From the NCBI GenBank assembly GCA_015039365.1, contig WION01000104.1, forward strand, positions 62,001-126,000: DNA of 64,000 bases, read 5' to 3'. The position numbers were made by a program, and so were the translations under genes. Shown one piece after another: positions 12,926 to 23,217 of this stretch. The notes under the pieces were generated by a model. The model searched no databases and was not told the DNA's origin. It worked only from the letters and a program-made list of their open reading frames with translations. Within the stretch, counting starts at the first letter, position 1; every line of letters begins with the position of its first letter. This DNA is from Amanita rubescens (lineage: Eukaryota; Basidiomycota; Agaricomycetes; Agaricales; Amanitaceae).

Positions 12926-13976
12926 AATAGATCAAGGCCCTTATGCCTTGAAGGTTGTTAAGCGATTTGGACTTGAAAATTGCAAGTCTGTACACACACT
13001 GTTACCTGCTGGATGCCTTGAAGGTTGTTAAGCGATTTGGACTTGAAAATTGCAAGTCTGTACACACACTGTTACCTGCTGGGTATGCTCCTTTAAAGAA
13101 TGAAGGAGAATGCACACCACAGGAACATTCCTATTATCAACAGATAATTGGATCCCTTCTATATCTTGCCTTAGGAACTAGTCCTGATATAATATATGCA
13201 GTAATTTTGATGTCCCAATTTTCATCAAACCCGTCCCAAGAACATATCCAAAAAGCCTTGTATATAGTCAAATACATTGCTCACACCTTAAACGTCAAAA
13301 TCGTTTATAGTGCCAAAGGCAATAATAAATTTAAAGCCTACGCTGACGCAGACTGGGCTGCTGATTGTAATACACGACGATCTATAAACGGTTATGTCTT
13401 AATGTTAGCTGGTGGTGCGGTGGCTTGGATGAGTAGAAAACAAAAGACTGTAGCCCTGTCCTCGACTGAGGCAGAATACATATCTTTATTAGATGCTGCA
13501 CAACAAATTGCATGGGTTGAGAATCTATTTTACAAAATAGGTGCACCCATTAAAAGCATCTTACTTAGTGTAGATAACCAAGGCGCTATATTTTGGGCAC
13601 AAAATCCTGCACAAGAACATCATTCTAAACATATCGATATTCACTATCACTTTGTTCGTGAATTGATCTGATCGAGACTAAAAAAGTAGTCCTCGAATAC
13701 ATACCAACCAATGAGCAAAAAGTGGATCTCATGACTAAGAATTTATCCTTTGAAAAGGTCAAATTCTTTAGAGAACAATTGGGACTTTCCTTAGAGGAAT
13801 ATCCGACTTCTACAAATTCCTTAATCAGAAGACCAGACAAAATGGATTCTAATGAAATCCATGATTTGATGAAATTAATTCTTGATTGGCAAGATCTTGA
13901 ATTAGATGAAATAGATCATCTATCACACAAGGAGTTGATGAAACTTCTTGACGGTCTTTTAGATGAATATAGATAG
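12926..13976 (+). pseudogene. Copia B Pol, part 2: RNase H and C-terminal tail
   Basis: Starts with a tandem duplication of a 70-bp unit (12943-13012, 13013-13082; peptide VVKRFGLENCKSVHTLLPAG). It continues with the RT/RNase H connection (QIIGSLLYLALGTSPDI) and RNase H: YADADWAAD (Asp), the TEAEY block (Glu), and SVDNQGAI (Asp). A stop at 13669 (TGA) is followed by a tail in another frame up to 13976 (VDLMTKNLSFEKVKFFREQLG) that extends about 100 residues past the usual end. The copy in Copia A (17872-18310) has the same tail, so the extension is real for this family. Confidence 0.85.
12943..13082 (+). repeat. Two-copy 70-bp tandem duplication in Copia B
   Basis: Two adjacent identical 70-bp copies start ATGCCTTGAAGG (12943 and 13013). 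The shared text shows a recent local duplication inside Pol; 70 is not a multiple of three, so it shifts the frame. Confidence 0.9.
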
Positions 13977-14020
13977 ATCCTTTCTATGATGAAAACATTA
14001 TAGATAAATAAAGGATATCT

Positions 14021-14033
14021 AAGCGAAGGGGTG
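14021..14033 (+). promoter_or_regulatory. Polypurine tract of Copia B
   Basis: The purine-rich AAGCGAAGGGGTG directly precedes the 3' LTR start TGTTAAAT. The same arrangement is seen in Copia A at 18356-18368 (AGCAAAGGGGTG before TGTTAAAT), supporting it as the plus-strand primer. Confidence 0.75.
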
Positions 14034-14418
14034 TGTTAAATATAGAATTATATTTATAGAATGATTAACTACTGATTGACTACGGTCATCATTAATCATA
14101 TTGCTCACATCATCCTTTATGTATGACATAGAGATGACATCATAATGACATCATGATAGACTCATGATTGCACCTTATGGTGTGCTCAGCATGCCATATC
14201 TTCCCTTCTATACTATACACTTACACATATGTAAACACATATTTGTTCTCTCTTAGTATATAAACCTGTCCTGTATTGTAGAATAGGACAATCCATTCTC
14301 TTCCTCTTACTATCACTACTACGCTGAAGGGTAGTGCTAAGGCTATATCGCAATAGGTAAGCTATTGCACCTGCTCATGCTGTGGACACACGCTCGCGTG
14401 CACCTGTCTTCTTTGTCA
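14034..14418 (+). repeat. Copia B 3' LTR (385 bp, complete)
   Basis: Complete LTR from TGTTAAATATAG to ..TTTGTCA. It has a promoter-like AGTATATAAACC (about 14256) and a CpG-containing end (ACACGCTCGCGTG) shared with the 5' LTR at 6699-6711. It is followed by GAGAC (14419-14423), the second copy of the target duplication, and then by the resumed Copia A sequence. Confidence 0.9.
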
Positions 14419-15325
14419 GAGACATGATAATTATCATGAACAATGTGATGATTGGCAAAAGGGTCAGAGAATTGATAAACAATCTCAACTTTGAGATCAA
14501 TTCAAATGTCAGATGGGTGATATGTTTAAGAAATGTAGCACTCCTGAACCCTTTGAGCATCCTCCATCTCCACAAATTAAAGAGGAGACTCCTTCTTGTC
14601 CTATAACACTGATACCTTATGTATCTAGGACACCTTCGCCTGTTCCTATGGATGAAGACAATCCTTTCTCTTTAAATCAAAGAGATCATGATGAATTGGA
14701 TGGCAATGTAAATGACCGAGATTGGTTAGAAGATGAAGGAAGGAGAAGAGATTGTATGAGAGATTTCTCCAGGATCCGGCCTAGACCACCACCACCAATT
14801 GTATCAGATCCTGGTCCACCTTCTGTACAAACAAATCCTCCTCATCGCTCTGGTCATTTTCCAGTTCCAAGTGTACAAAGAGATAACGCTTATGGAGATA
14901 AAACTCCTGCACAAATAGAAGCAGAAATTCAGCAAAAGCAAGATGCTGTACAAGAGCAGTTAAAAGATAAAAATCCAAGTTCTTCTACTCAGGATCTGCC
15001 ATCAGACGACAGGAACTCTGATGGAATGAATGAATCTGCCTCTTTGCTTAAAGAAATCTTTACTTTAAAATCAGAGCTGAAGACTGTAGAACATAATCAT
15101 TTAACCCAAATGATTAATGAGTCTGGAAATGAATTACTGCATTTTCTTCTAAAAGCGGCTATCCCCCTTGTTGATAACATTCCATATGATTATAGGGATA
15201 TTACTAAAATTTTCTCCAGTAATCCTCAATTGTTTAAACAATGGAAGATTGCAATGGATGACAAATTTAAATCTCTTCAACAAAGAGACATTTGGGAGTT
15301 AGTTGATCTTCCAAAAGGACGAAAC
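14419..15325 (+). pseudogene. Copia A Pol, resumed: linker and start of RT
   Basis: Continues Copia A after the nested Copia B and is homologous to Copia B 11343-12250. It encodes the proline/acid-rich linker (CSTPEPFEHPPSPQIKEETP), a glutamine/lysine-rich helix and the RT start (WKIAMDDKFKSLQQRDIWELV). It breaks at 15325, at the GAAAC duplication of the next solo LTR. The frame from 14513 to 15325 is open. Confidence 0.85.
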
Positions 15326-15702
15326 TGTTAAAAATGCGCCAAGTGTAGTTACAACTCACTACAAATATTGTAGTAGTTGTCTAGCCCTCTGATAGACTCA
15401 ATACACACTTTAGACGTTCACAAATGCGGTCTATAACAATTGATAGCAGTGATATTAAGTCTATATCCAAGTGTAGGTATTGTAGTTCCCTACATGTAAG
15501 GAAACCTGGCCTGTTTGGTTCTATTTACTACCTATCCCATCAGGCGTGAGTTTAGGTGTCCACTATATCGTGTTTTGTCCACAGACACAACCGCTACACC
15601 TATGAACTAGCTCATTATACACAAAATAAAGAATATAGTATTGTAACACTAAATATAAAGCATTTGAGCGATATCTGATGTTTAATCACTCAATATTCAA
15701 CA
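15326..15702. mobile_element. Solo LTR, family S (copy 1)
   Basis: TGTTAAAAATGCGCC ... CAATATTCAACA, 377 bp, flanked by GAAAC (15321-15325 and 15703-15707). It interrupts Copia A RT, which resumes right after. Two more copies lie at 17409-17871 and 20232-20613 in the opposite orientation. No internal region of this family is seen in the window. Confidence 0.9.
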
Positions 15703-16077
15703 GAAACCTAATCAGATGTCATTGGGTTTTCAACTTAAAAACTGATGGACACAAAAAACACACTTCATAGCTAAAGGTTTTAGTCAATGTCCTGGATTAG
15801 ATTACAACAAAACATTCTTGCCTGTTGCGAGATATGAAACAATCCAAATACTTCTGGCCTCATCAGTGCTTGAAAATTGGGATATACAAGCCCTAGATGT
15901 AAAAACAGCCTTCTTAGATGGCAATCTTGATGAAGATATTTACAAGGCCCAGCCAGAAGGTTTTGTTGTAAAAGGACAAGAATCTAAAGTATATAGGCTG
16001 AGGAAAGCCATATATGGATTGAAACAGGTGTCATATGCCTGGAATAAACAAGCGGATAAATCCTTAAAATCCTTAGG
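15703..16077 (+). pseudogene. Copia A RT core fragment
   Basis: Resumes after the solo LTR. It keeps the RT block that Copia B lost, with the first catalytic Asp (LDVKTAFLDGNLDEDIY at about 15893) and the conserved YRLRKAIYGLKQ. The frame is broken near 15740-15800. At about 16077 the Copia sequence stops and unrelated sequence follows; the YVDD block is missing. Confidence 0.85.
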
Positions 16078-17147
16078 GGCTCAATATTGCTCTCTACCTC
16101 ATCATGGCACCAAAAACCCATATTAGGCCCAAAGCTTGCCACCAATCATCACAGGACCCATTCAACGCAAAATGCACAATACTACAAGGTATGGATGATT
16201 ACATGGATAGCCGTCCATCTGATGATATGGAAGTATCCCACTGGCGAGCCTTCAACAGCTCCGAGTTCCTGACACTGATATGCGACCAACTCAGGCTGAG
16301 AATTCTTGTACCAACCCAGCATTTCCATTCAACACACTAGTTGAGTACCTTTCACTGTTGTTTCTTACACGATCACGCCAGGCGCTGCAGAACCAACTAC
16401 TGAACAACTCAATCACTGTATAGAACCCCTCATTCCAAGTCATTCATGACAAGGCAACACTGCAAAAGGGTTCGATTTGTGAATTGTAAGTTATCAACTG
16501 TAATTTACACAATATCACTAACTTAGTGTTGCACTCAGCTAACAAGACAAAGATATATGATGAAACTGATGAAAGTGTACAAGAAAGAAGAAGAGGTATA
16601 TGTGAGCAAGATTTACAATATCTGCAATACACGGTACACCTGCTGCTTGGAAGATTGCAGAAGCTGGAGGGCACTCAGCTGATGTCATTCCCAGTCCTTG
16701 GTGGTGCTGTCGAGTCGTGGCTATCATCCATTTGAGGAGGAGGAAGAGGAGCAGGGGAGCAATGAACAATGGCAGGTGCAGGACCCCGGGGAATTGGTGG
16801 GGATTATCGGAATCCTCGTCAACAATCACAGCCACTTCTCTGGGCCACTGTACACTATATCCAGCTTAATTCATTTGATTTTTATGTGTCTATTGAGTAG
16901 CTAGCAAAAAGGAGCAGGTATTGTAGCCAGGAAGGCAGTCCAGATGTGGTCAAAATCCTGTCAAATCAATTGACACGGGTCACCATATTGTCATTTTCCT
17001 GTCAATACAATGGTCAAAACGTTGTCACAATGGACCTAGACTGGGGAAAAGTCTGATATCTTGAGAAACATATTTTTGGCAAAACATCAGAAAAACTCGG
17101 TCAAAATTCCAGATTTGACAATCATTTTCCACAGCACTATTTTATGC
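16078..17147. other. Unrecognised insert replacing ~800 bp of Copia A
   Basis: About 1.07 kb between Copia A RT and RNase H with no similarity to Copia B. One plus-strand frame (16104-16340) is open but unremarkable. A run around 16940-17030 repeats the word GTCAAAA/TGTCAATAC/TTGTCACAATGG. No terminal repeats or target duplication are evident, so insertion plus deletion, or recombination, is likely. Confidence 0.4.
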
Positions 17148-17408
17148 TGTGACCTTAAGCACCAAAATTGTTTATAATGGAAGAGAAATAATAAATTTAA
17201 AGCCTTTGCTGACGCTGACTGGGCTGCTGATCATATTACACAACGATCTATAAATGGCTATGTCTTAATATTAGCTGGTGGTGCTGTGGCTTGGATGAGT
17301 AGAAAACAAAAGACTGTCTCTGTCCTCGACTGAGGCAGAATACATATCTTTATCAGATGCTGCACAACAAATTGCATGGGTCGAAAATCTCTTCAATGAG
17401 ATGGGTGC
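17148..17408 (+). pseudogene. Copia A RNase H fragment
   Basis: Homologous to Copia B 13285-13540. It includes FADADWAAD-like and TEAEYISLSDAAQQI-like blocks, with a one-base loss near 17317 that shifts the frame. It is cut at 17408 by a solo LTR in reverse orientation and resumes at 17872. Confidence 0.85.
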
Positions 17409-17871
17409 TGTTGAATATTGAGTGATTAAACATCAAATATCGCTCAAATCCTTTATATTTAGTGTTACTATACTATATTCTTTATTTTGTGTATAATGAG
17501 TTAGTCTATAGGTGTAGTGGTTGAGTCTGTGGACAAAACGCGATATAGTGGACACCTAAACTCACGCTTGATGGGATAGGTGGTAGTAAATAGAACCAAA
17601 CAGGCCAGGTTTCCTTACATGTAGCGATAGCAGTTGGGTGATCACCACAGTTGACTTGATAGGTGGAATACCATGGATCCTTGAGGCGAAGGTGCTGGGT
17701 CGTTGGGCAAACTACAGTACCTACACTTGGATATAGACTTGATATAACTACTATCAACTATTATAGACCGCATTTGTGAATGTCTAAAGCATGTATTAAG
17801 TCTATCAGAGGGCTAGACAACTACTACAACATTTGTAGTCAGTTGCAACAACACTTGGCGCATTTTTAACA
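17409..17871. mobile_element. Solo LTR, family S (copy 2, inverted, with an 85-bp insert)
   Basis: TGTTGAATATTGAG ... CATTTTTAACA, 463 bp, inverted relative to copy 1. Flanks GGTGC (17404-17408) and GGTGA (17872-17876) differ at one base. Relative to copies 1 and 3 it has about 85 extra bases (roughly 17623-17708) between ...TACATGTAG and AACTACAGTAC. Confidence 0.85.
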
Positions 17872-18368
17872 GGTGATCCCATAGTTAGCATCTTACTTAG
17901 CATGGATAACCAAGATGCTATATTCTGGGCACAAAATCTTGCACAGGAGCATCATTCTAAATGCATTGATATTCGCTATCACTATGTTCGCAAATTGGTT
18001 GAGTCTAAAAAAGTAGTGCTTGATTGAATACATACCAACCAACAAGCAAAATGCGGATTTAATGACTAAGAACTTATCCTTTGAAAAGGTTAAATTCTTT
18101 AGAGAACGTTTGGGACTTTCCCTTGATGAATATCCGACAAATGCTTTAATCAGAAGACCTGACAACCTTGATTCACAAGAAATGCGCGATATGACCAGAT
18201 TTATTCTTGATTGGCAAAATCTTGAATTAGAAGGATATGATCAATTATTGCATAAGAAATTATTAGAACTTCTTGAGACAGTCTTATTGAACAATTTGAA
18301 TTGGATATAGATCCTTTCTATGATGAAAACATCATAGATAAATAAAGGGATAACTAAGCAAAGGGGTG
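17872..18368 (+). pseudogene. Copia A RNase H end, C-terminal tail and polypurine tract
   Basis: Continues the RNase H (WAQN..AQEHHSK) and the family's C-terminal tail (NADLMTKNLSFEKVKFFRERL, then an acidic end to about 18310). It is followed by the AGCAAAGGGGTG purine tract. The match to Copia B 13547-14033 is continuous apart from small indels, one of which breaks the frame near 18023. Confidence 0.85.
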
Positions 18369-18430
18369 TGTTAAATATAGAATATATTTATAGAATGATT
18401 AACTACTTATTGACTACTGTCATCATTAAT
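18369..18430 (+). repeat. Copia A 3' LTR, truncated
   Basis: The first ~62 bases of the LTR (TGTTAAATATAG ... GTCATCATTAAT) match 14034-14095. After about 18430 the similarity ends abruptly. Confidence 0.8.
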
Positions 18431-19092
18431 ATTCAACATGGAGAACAGATGAGGAGGTGGCTCAATGTTCATTCTTACATGAGCATACTGCTCATGTCCA
18501 AATACTTGGAGACTTGGCTACTACCTCTAGACAAATTCTTGATCATGAGGGCAATTTTGAGTCGAGTCTTCAAAACATCTTCAAACCATGGTCAAGGGAG
18601 ATTTAGTAGGTTCAGTGGCTTCCACCAGCTCCTTGCCACCCAAAGATTCAGATGGCCTGGGTGGGATAGCTCAATGCATCCTAGATTTGGAAAAGAGGGG
18701 CATACATAGGACTGGATTTTGAAATGGCCATTAACCTCATCCAGTTTATTCTTAAATTTGAACACCTTCAAGAGATAAGCAAAAAGTCCAGCATCATGGT
18801 TATTAGTTAGGAAGGAGGCAGAGAGATCTGGAGGATTTACTGTGCATCAAGGGAAGAGATGGAGGGAATGTTGTTATAAGCTGGCAGGGCTTGCAGGGGC
18901 TGGTATGTGATCTTTGAAATCTTCTTCCAGATCTAATGATATGTGCTAACAATTTTGGCATGTGGCAGATCAGTGAATAAATTCAAAGTGCTACCTACAA
19001 ATGCTGTGAGGGAAATATGTGAAATTTTATTAAGTGCTCCTTTAGGTGTGTTTTAGATCTGCAAGCTCAAGGAGAAGAACATGCCCTGATGA
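18431..19092 (+). other. No clear gene; may hold decayed upstream hAT sequence
   Basis: No long protein-like frame. A hAT transposase fragment starts immediately downstream, so part of this stretch may be its decayed N-terminal region, but I cannot show it. Confidence 0.3.
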
Positions 19093-19480
19093 GATGTGTG
19101 CACCCAATGGAATTCCACATATGATATGCTCAAGTTTGCCATTAACTATCACAAGGTTATTGATAATTTAACTAGCAATCATGAATTAGGTTTATGATCA
19201 TATGAGATGGACTCGGATGAATGGGTGATAGCAAAGCAGCTGCATGACGTCCTCAATGTAAGTGAAGCAATATGATCTCTGCAATTGTACAATGCTAACC
19301 ACACCTTTTCTTTATGCAGATATGCAAAGATGCTACAGATTTCTTCTCTTGAGGGAAGGAATCTAGCCTTTCCACAGTCATCCATGCAATGGACAAGTAT
19401 CTTGCAACAACAATGATCTCATCTCAATCGCAGTTGAAGGGCACAACAGTGTTAAGGAGCCATTTGCCTACAAATCCGCT
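19093..19480 (+). pseudogene. hAT transposase fragment with an intron
   Basis: The frame at 19093 reads DVCTQWNSTYDMLKFA, the widespread hAT motif around W-N-S-T. After a stop at about 19195 it continues EWVIAKQLHDVLN, then a GTAAGTGAAG donor (19258) and TTTATGCAG acceptor (ends 19320), then CKDATDFFS and, after a TGA, SSLSTVIHAMDKYLATT. This order (EWxxAxxLxxxL, KDAT.FFS, VI.AMD..L) is typical of fungal hAT transposases. It is dead because of stops. It could be a relic of the enzyme that moved the MITEs in this window. Confidence 0.65.
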
Positions 19481-19707
19481 GTGATCATTTTTGACTCCAA
19501 CTAGGACAACTGCTTTTTGGCATGATGGCAGGAGTGGCCGGGGTGGTGGTGCCATGCTGTCTGATGTAAGATTCTCTGGTGGTTTGATGTGCCTCCAGGG
19601 AGGTGTTGTGGGGTGGTTGGGACAATCCCACATATTCTAAGGGGGTAATGCCTCATGTGTGCGGCTGTGTAGACATGTTGTTGGGTATGGGAGGGGCACA
19701 GCTAGCT

Positions 19708-19783
19708 GGGGGAGAAGATGCCAGTGTTGGCAGGGAGACTATTTTGGGGGAGAAGATGCCAGTGTTGGCAGGGAGACTATTTT
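19708..19783. repeat. Two-copy 38-bp tandem duplication
   Basis: Unit GGGGGAGAAGATGCCAGTG... repeats exactly at 19708-19745 and 19746-19783, followed by a partial GGGGGAGGGGG. Confidence 0.85.
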
Positions 19784-20231
19784 GGGGGAGGGGGACCTCC
19801 CTCAGGTTTCCATAGTCAGTGTCACAGTGCCAACCACACCACTTTGGTGCATGTGGGGCAATGCCCTGTGTGCAAAGACAGCCTCCCCTGTCACCCTCAC
19901 TGCATCGATTGTGGTGACTGCCACATTGCTACTGATCCCTCCTGCCCCTTTTACAAAGCTAGGTTTGACAATGCAGTGATCCAAGCCCTCCAGTTCAGCA
20001 CCATGAATGACAATCCCAGGAAGCAACTAGATGTATCACTACTAGTGGTGTGCAGTAACAAACCACATCAGTCAGTTTACCACCCAGCAATCACCTATCC
20101 AAAATTACAAACATCCATTTCCTTGCTAAGCTCAAATTTTTCTTCCAGAATATTCATGAGGGTGTCAAGCACTTACACTCCCTCCTAGATTCATTGCAAA
20201 TATCGGTGGACCTCCTCTTCATCCAAGAGGC
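19784..20231 (+). pseudogene. LINE (Tad-like) fragment: Cys-rich knuckles and endonuclease start
   Basis: One frame (about 19820-20000) has C..C and CIDCGDCHIATDPSCPFYKA, a zinc-knuckle type found at the end of ORF1-like regions of fungal non-LTR elements. Another frame (from 20110) reads LHSLLDSLQISVDLLFIQE, matching the start of the endonuclease/exonuclease/phosphatase domain. It is cut at 20231 by an LTR insertion; the following PPGQG-like codons at 20614 may continue it. Family assignment is from motif memory only. Confidence 0.5.
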
Positions 20232-20613
20232 TGTTGAATATTGAGTGATTAAACATCAGATATTGCTCAAATCCTTTATATTTAGTGTTACTATACTATA
20301 TTCTTTGTTTTGTGTATAATAAGTTAGTTTATAGGTGTAGTGGTTGTGTCTGTGGACAGAACGCGATATAGTGGACACCTAAACTCACACCTGGTGGGAT
20401 AGGTAGTAAATAGAACCAAACAGGCCAGGTTTCCTTACATGTAGGGGGAACTACAGTACCTACACTTGGATATAGACTTGATATAACTGCTACTAACTGT
20501 TATAGACCGCATTTGTGAATGTCTACAGTGTGTGTTAGTCTATCAGAGGGTTACACAACTACTACAACATTTGTAGTGAGTTGCAACAACACTTGCTTGG
20601 CACATTTTTAACA
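20232..20613. mobile_element. LTR, family S (copy 3)
   Basis: TGTTGAATATTGAG ... CATTTTTAACA, 382 bp, same orientation as copy 2 and without the 85-bp insert. Flanks GAGGC and CCACC do not match, so either the duplication was lost or this is one LTR of a recombined element. Confidence 0.85.
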
Positions 20614-21381
20614 CCACCTGGGCAGGGAAATGATTGTATTGTAACAGTTTGAAGCCTAATCACTGGGGTAATGTTTTAACAATATAAAGTCTGGGTGCCA
20701 TCTCAACACAAGTTCATTGTATCCTGAGATGTAATCATCTACAAAGAAATATCAAAAATAGTAGATGATGATAATACACCTATACATCCTCATTGTGAGG
20801 GGGTGTCTGATACTGAAGGCACTCCACTACTATTGACAAACAACTCCAGGAACCTTCTCCACCAAGAAGATGATTGATGCTCAGTTAGTGGATTTGTCTA
20901 CCAACTAGGTGGTTGATCAATCTCTTGGGGAAGCAAGAAGCAACCAACTGTTGCTTGATTTTCAACCGAAGCTGAATATATGTATTGTAGCTGCGCATGC
21001 TGTTGGTGAAGGACTGTGGATCAGAAACCTTCTGCAAGAAATCAGCTTCAGGCAAAAGGGTCCTGCACCTCTCTATGTCGACAATCAATCTACCATTGCA
21101 ATAATCAATAACCCAAAAACAGCAAAGGACAAAATACATTGATATTAAACATTGCTTCATCTGTGATCAAGTACAAGATGGATCTTTTGAGCTAATTCAT
21201 TGTCCAACAAAGATTATGGTGGCAGATATTTTTACAAAACCTTTAAACACAGATTCCTTTAAAGTACATACTAAATCTCTTGGACTTTAGTACTTGTGTG
21301 TTGATATACATTGCTTTGTATAGCTAGAATATCATAATTATTTAATAATAGAACAAATAGAGCATCACAGAAGGGGAGCAT
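20614..21381 (+). pseudogene. Third Copia family: RNase H remnant
   Basis: From about 20883 two frames alternate: GFVYQLGG, SWGSKKQPTVA and EAEYM in one, AAHAVGEGLWIRNLL, LYVDNQSTIAIINN in the other. Beyond 21140 the end of Pol reads FIC..VQDGSFELIHCP and ADIFTKPLNTDSFK, ending at a stop at about 21290. These are RNase H hallmarks of a Copia lineage different from A and B. The 20614-20880 part has no clear identity. A purine run AGAAGGGGAGCA (21369-21380) before TGTATATAG could be the polypurine tract and LTR start. Confidence 0.75.
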
Positions 21382-22353
21382 TGTATATAGTCAGCGGTTT
21401 CCCATGTTAACAACTTCTCATTACCTAACATCGACAAGAAGGTATGACATTCTTTTATATCATATTCACACTCGCTCACTCATAATTAAAGTGTTAATAC
21501 ATATTAGGTACTATTCCTAGTCACCTTACATCAACAAGAAGTGTTACAGCGCTTTTCATAAATATGCGGAATTGCATGAATCAAAATCTTTCTTTTGTTT
21601 TGTTTTGTAAACAGGACCCTGTAGCCTAGCATGCGCAATCGTTGGGCGTGTTGTGCTCTATTGTAATAACAAATTATCTACACCTTGTCAGATCCACCAT
21701 CACCTCAGCTGAGTGGAGAACCAACTCACAGAAACACTGCTCAACACAACTGCAGAAAACTGATCACTCAACAACAATCACCTGTGCATTCGTGTGCTGT
21801 CACAGAGATCCACAACTTATGCTACTGCGGAATTTCTTCCAGAATCCATGTCCCTCCTCCACCAGTACAACTATGGTACAGTTTATCTCACCTCTCGTCT
21901 CAACCACATCTTCAGACAAGTTCACTGAGGGTTCAGGTCCAAACCTGAGGTCCAAGTTCACCCAGCATGCTGAACCTGGACCACAAATGAGGTTCGGTTC
22001 CCAGCCACTTCCAGACCTGGACCTGAACATTCAGTCCACAAGGTTCAGATGGTAACTGTAAGGATCATAAAGTGTAGGCATGGGTCATTAATGACATAGC
22101 GTGAAATGAGGGGATGCATGTGGTCACTGTTAGTAGTATTAGATTTAGAACATATATGACATGGTACAGGCAGGTGGCAGGGTATAGCATGTGTGGCGAG
22201 GGTTCCCGGGAATAATGTCAGGAATGCCAGACTTTGTATTCCAACACACTCTATATCAAGTTCATCTGGAGTAAAGGGGTATGCTCAGCCAGTGGTACAT
22301 GGGAGAATCCTCTTGTCGGATATGACCATAGTTTTGTTAACCACAAGCTGTAC
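21382..22353 (+). other. Probable LTR of the third Copia, then unassigned sequence
   Basis: TGTATATAGTC at 21382 follows the putative polypurine tract, so a 3' LTR likely begins here, but its end is not identified. No convincing frame. 21910-22060 is rich in CCTGAACC/GGTTCAGG and TGAGGT words in both orientations. An ORF-like reading there is a shadow of that repeat. Confidence 0.35.
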
Positions 22354-22361
22354 CTTATAGG

Positions 22362-22850
22362 TAGTCTTTCTAACTTAGGTCGCATGACCAGTCACGACTG
22401 GTCACACAACCGACCATGACTGCAGTCATGGCATGCAGTTATGGTCGCACTTTGTTGAACAAAGTTGCAGTCGTGGTCATACAAAATTGGTCTATCTCCA
22501 TGACCAGTTATGACTGGTTGTGACTGGTCGTAACTGGTCATTTCAGGGTCCAGATGACTTTGATACATCCACCCCACCAAATGCCTGTAACCCTTAGAAT
22601 ATAGTGTAATAACCCTTAGAATAATTGTAATAACCCTATCATTGGGACATAAAAATACTGTGATGGGCGGAGTATTTTAGACAAATCATAACCAGTCACA
22701 ACCGCCAATCCCCAGCTCATGACCGAATATGACTGGTCATGTCAGTTGTGGTCACAGTCATGGCAAATTAAAGAAATTCTGCAACCAGTTCAGTCATGGT
22801 CGTGGCCGTTAGGGCTGCACAACTTAACTTAACCTAACTTGGAAAGACTA
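22362..22850. mobile_element. hAT-type MITE E (489 bp, 8-bp target duplication)
   Basis: Inverted ends TAGTCTTTCTAACTTAGGT and ACCTAACTTGGAAAGACTA, flanked by perfect 8-bp direct repeats CTTATAGG (22354-22361, 22851-22858). The interior is full of short GACCAGT.ACTGGTC and GTCATGAC words. It has one copy of the AAAATACT...GGGCGGAGTATTTT hairpin module (about 22650-22678) that is amplified in MITEs B and D. Confidence 0.85.
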
Positions 22851-22858
22851 CTTATAGG

Positions 22859-23217
22859 TGTAGTATTGTTGCACAATCTAAGAGACTTCCTCAGCAGTGC
22901 AACGGATACAGATGTAAGGGTGATTGGAGGGGAGGAGAGGGGCAGGACTGAATCCAATCTCGTTGGCAGTCACAGGAATGTTGGAGGGGGTCCGAGGCAC
23001 CATTAATTGTCTTGTCTACACCCAGGTACCCAACCACCTGTTACAGTTTGCTTGAACACCCTGAGTCCACCTTCATTTGGGCACAAGATAGTACATGACT
23101 GGAAGTATCCATGAGTGATGCTCAATCCTAGACATGTAAAGAACAGTGTTTTGGGGCCTGGAATATATGGAACACTGTAACAGTGGATTAGATATTGTCA
23201 GCCTCAAAATTACAACT
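22859..23217. other. No feature seen
   Basis: About 360 bases without a recognisable gene, terminal repeat or RNA. It includes a GGGGAGGAGAGGGG run at about 22928. Confidence 0.4.

Larger units (their letters stand above)
5801..14418 (+). mobile_element. Copia B: full-length Ty1/Copia element nested in Copia A
   Basis: It begins with LTR TGTTAAATATAG at 5801, ends with LTR ...GTCA at 14418, and is flanked by the 5-bp duplication GAGAC (5796-5800 and 14419-14423). Order: 5' LTR (broken by a MITE), half-tRNA-iMet primer site, an unexpected upstream reading frame, gag, protease/integrase/RT/RNase H, polypurine tract, 385-bp 3' LTR. Multiple frameshifts, stops, an RT deletion, a 197-bp solo LTR and a 70-bp tandem duplication make it inactive. 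Confidence 0.9.

Noticed and set aside
20227..20618. Target duplication for LTR family S copy 3
   Set aside because: Flanks GAGGC and CCACC do not match.
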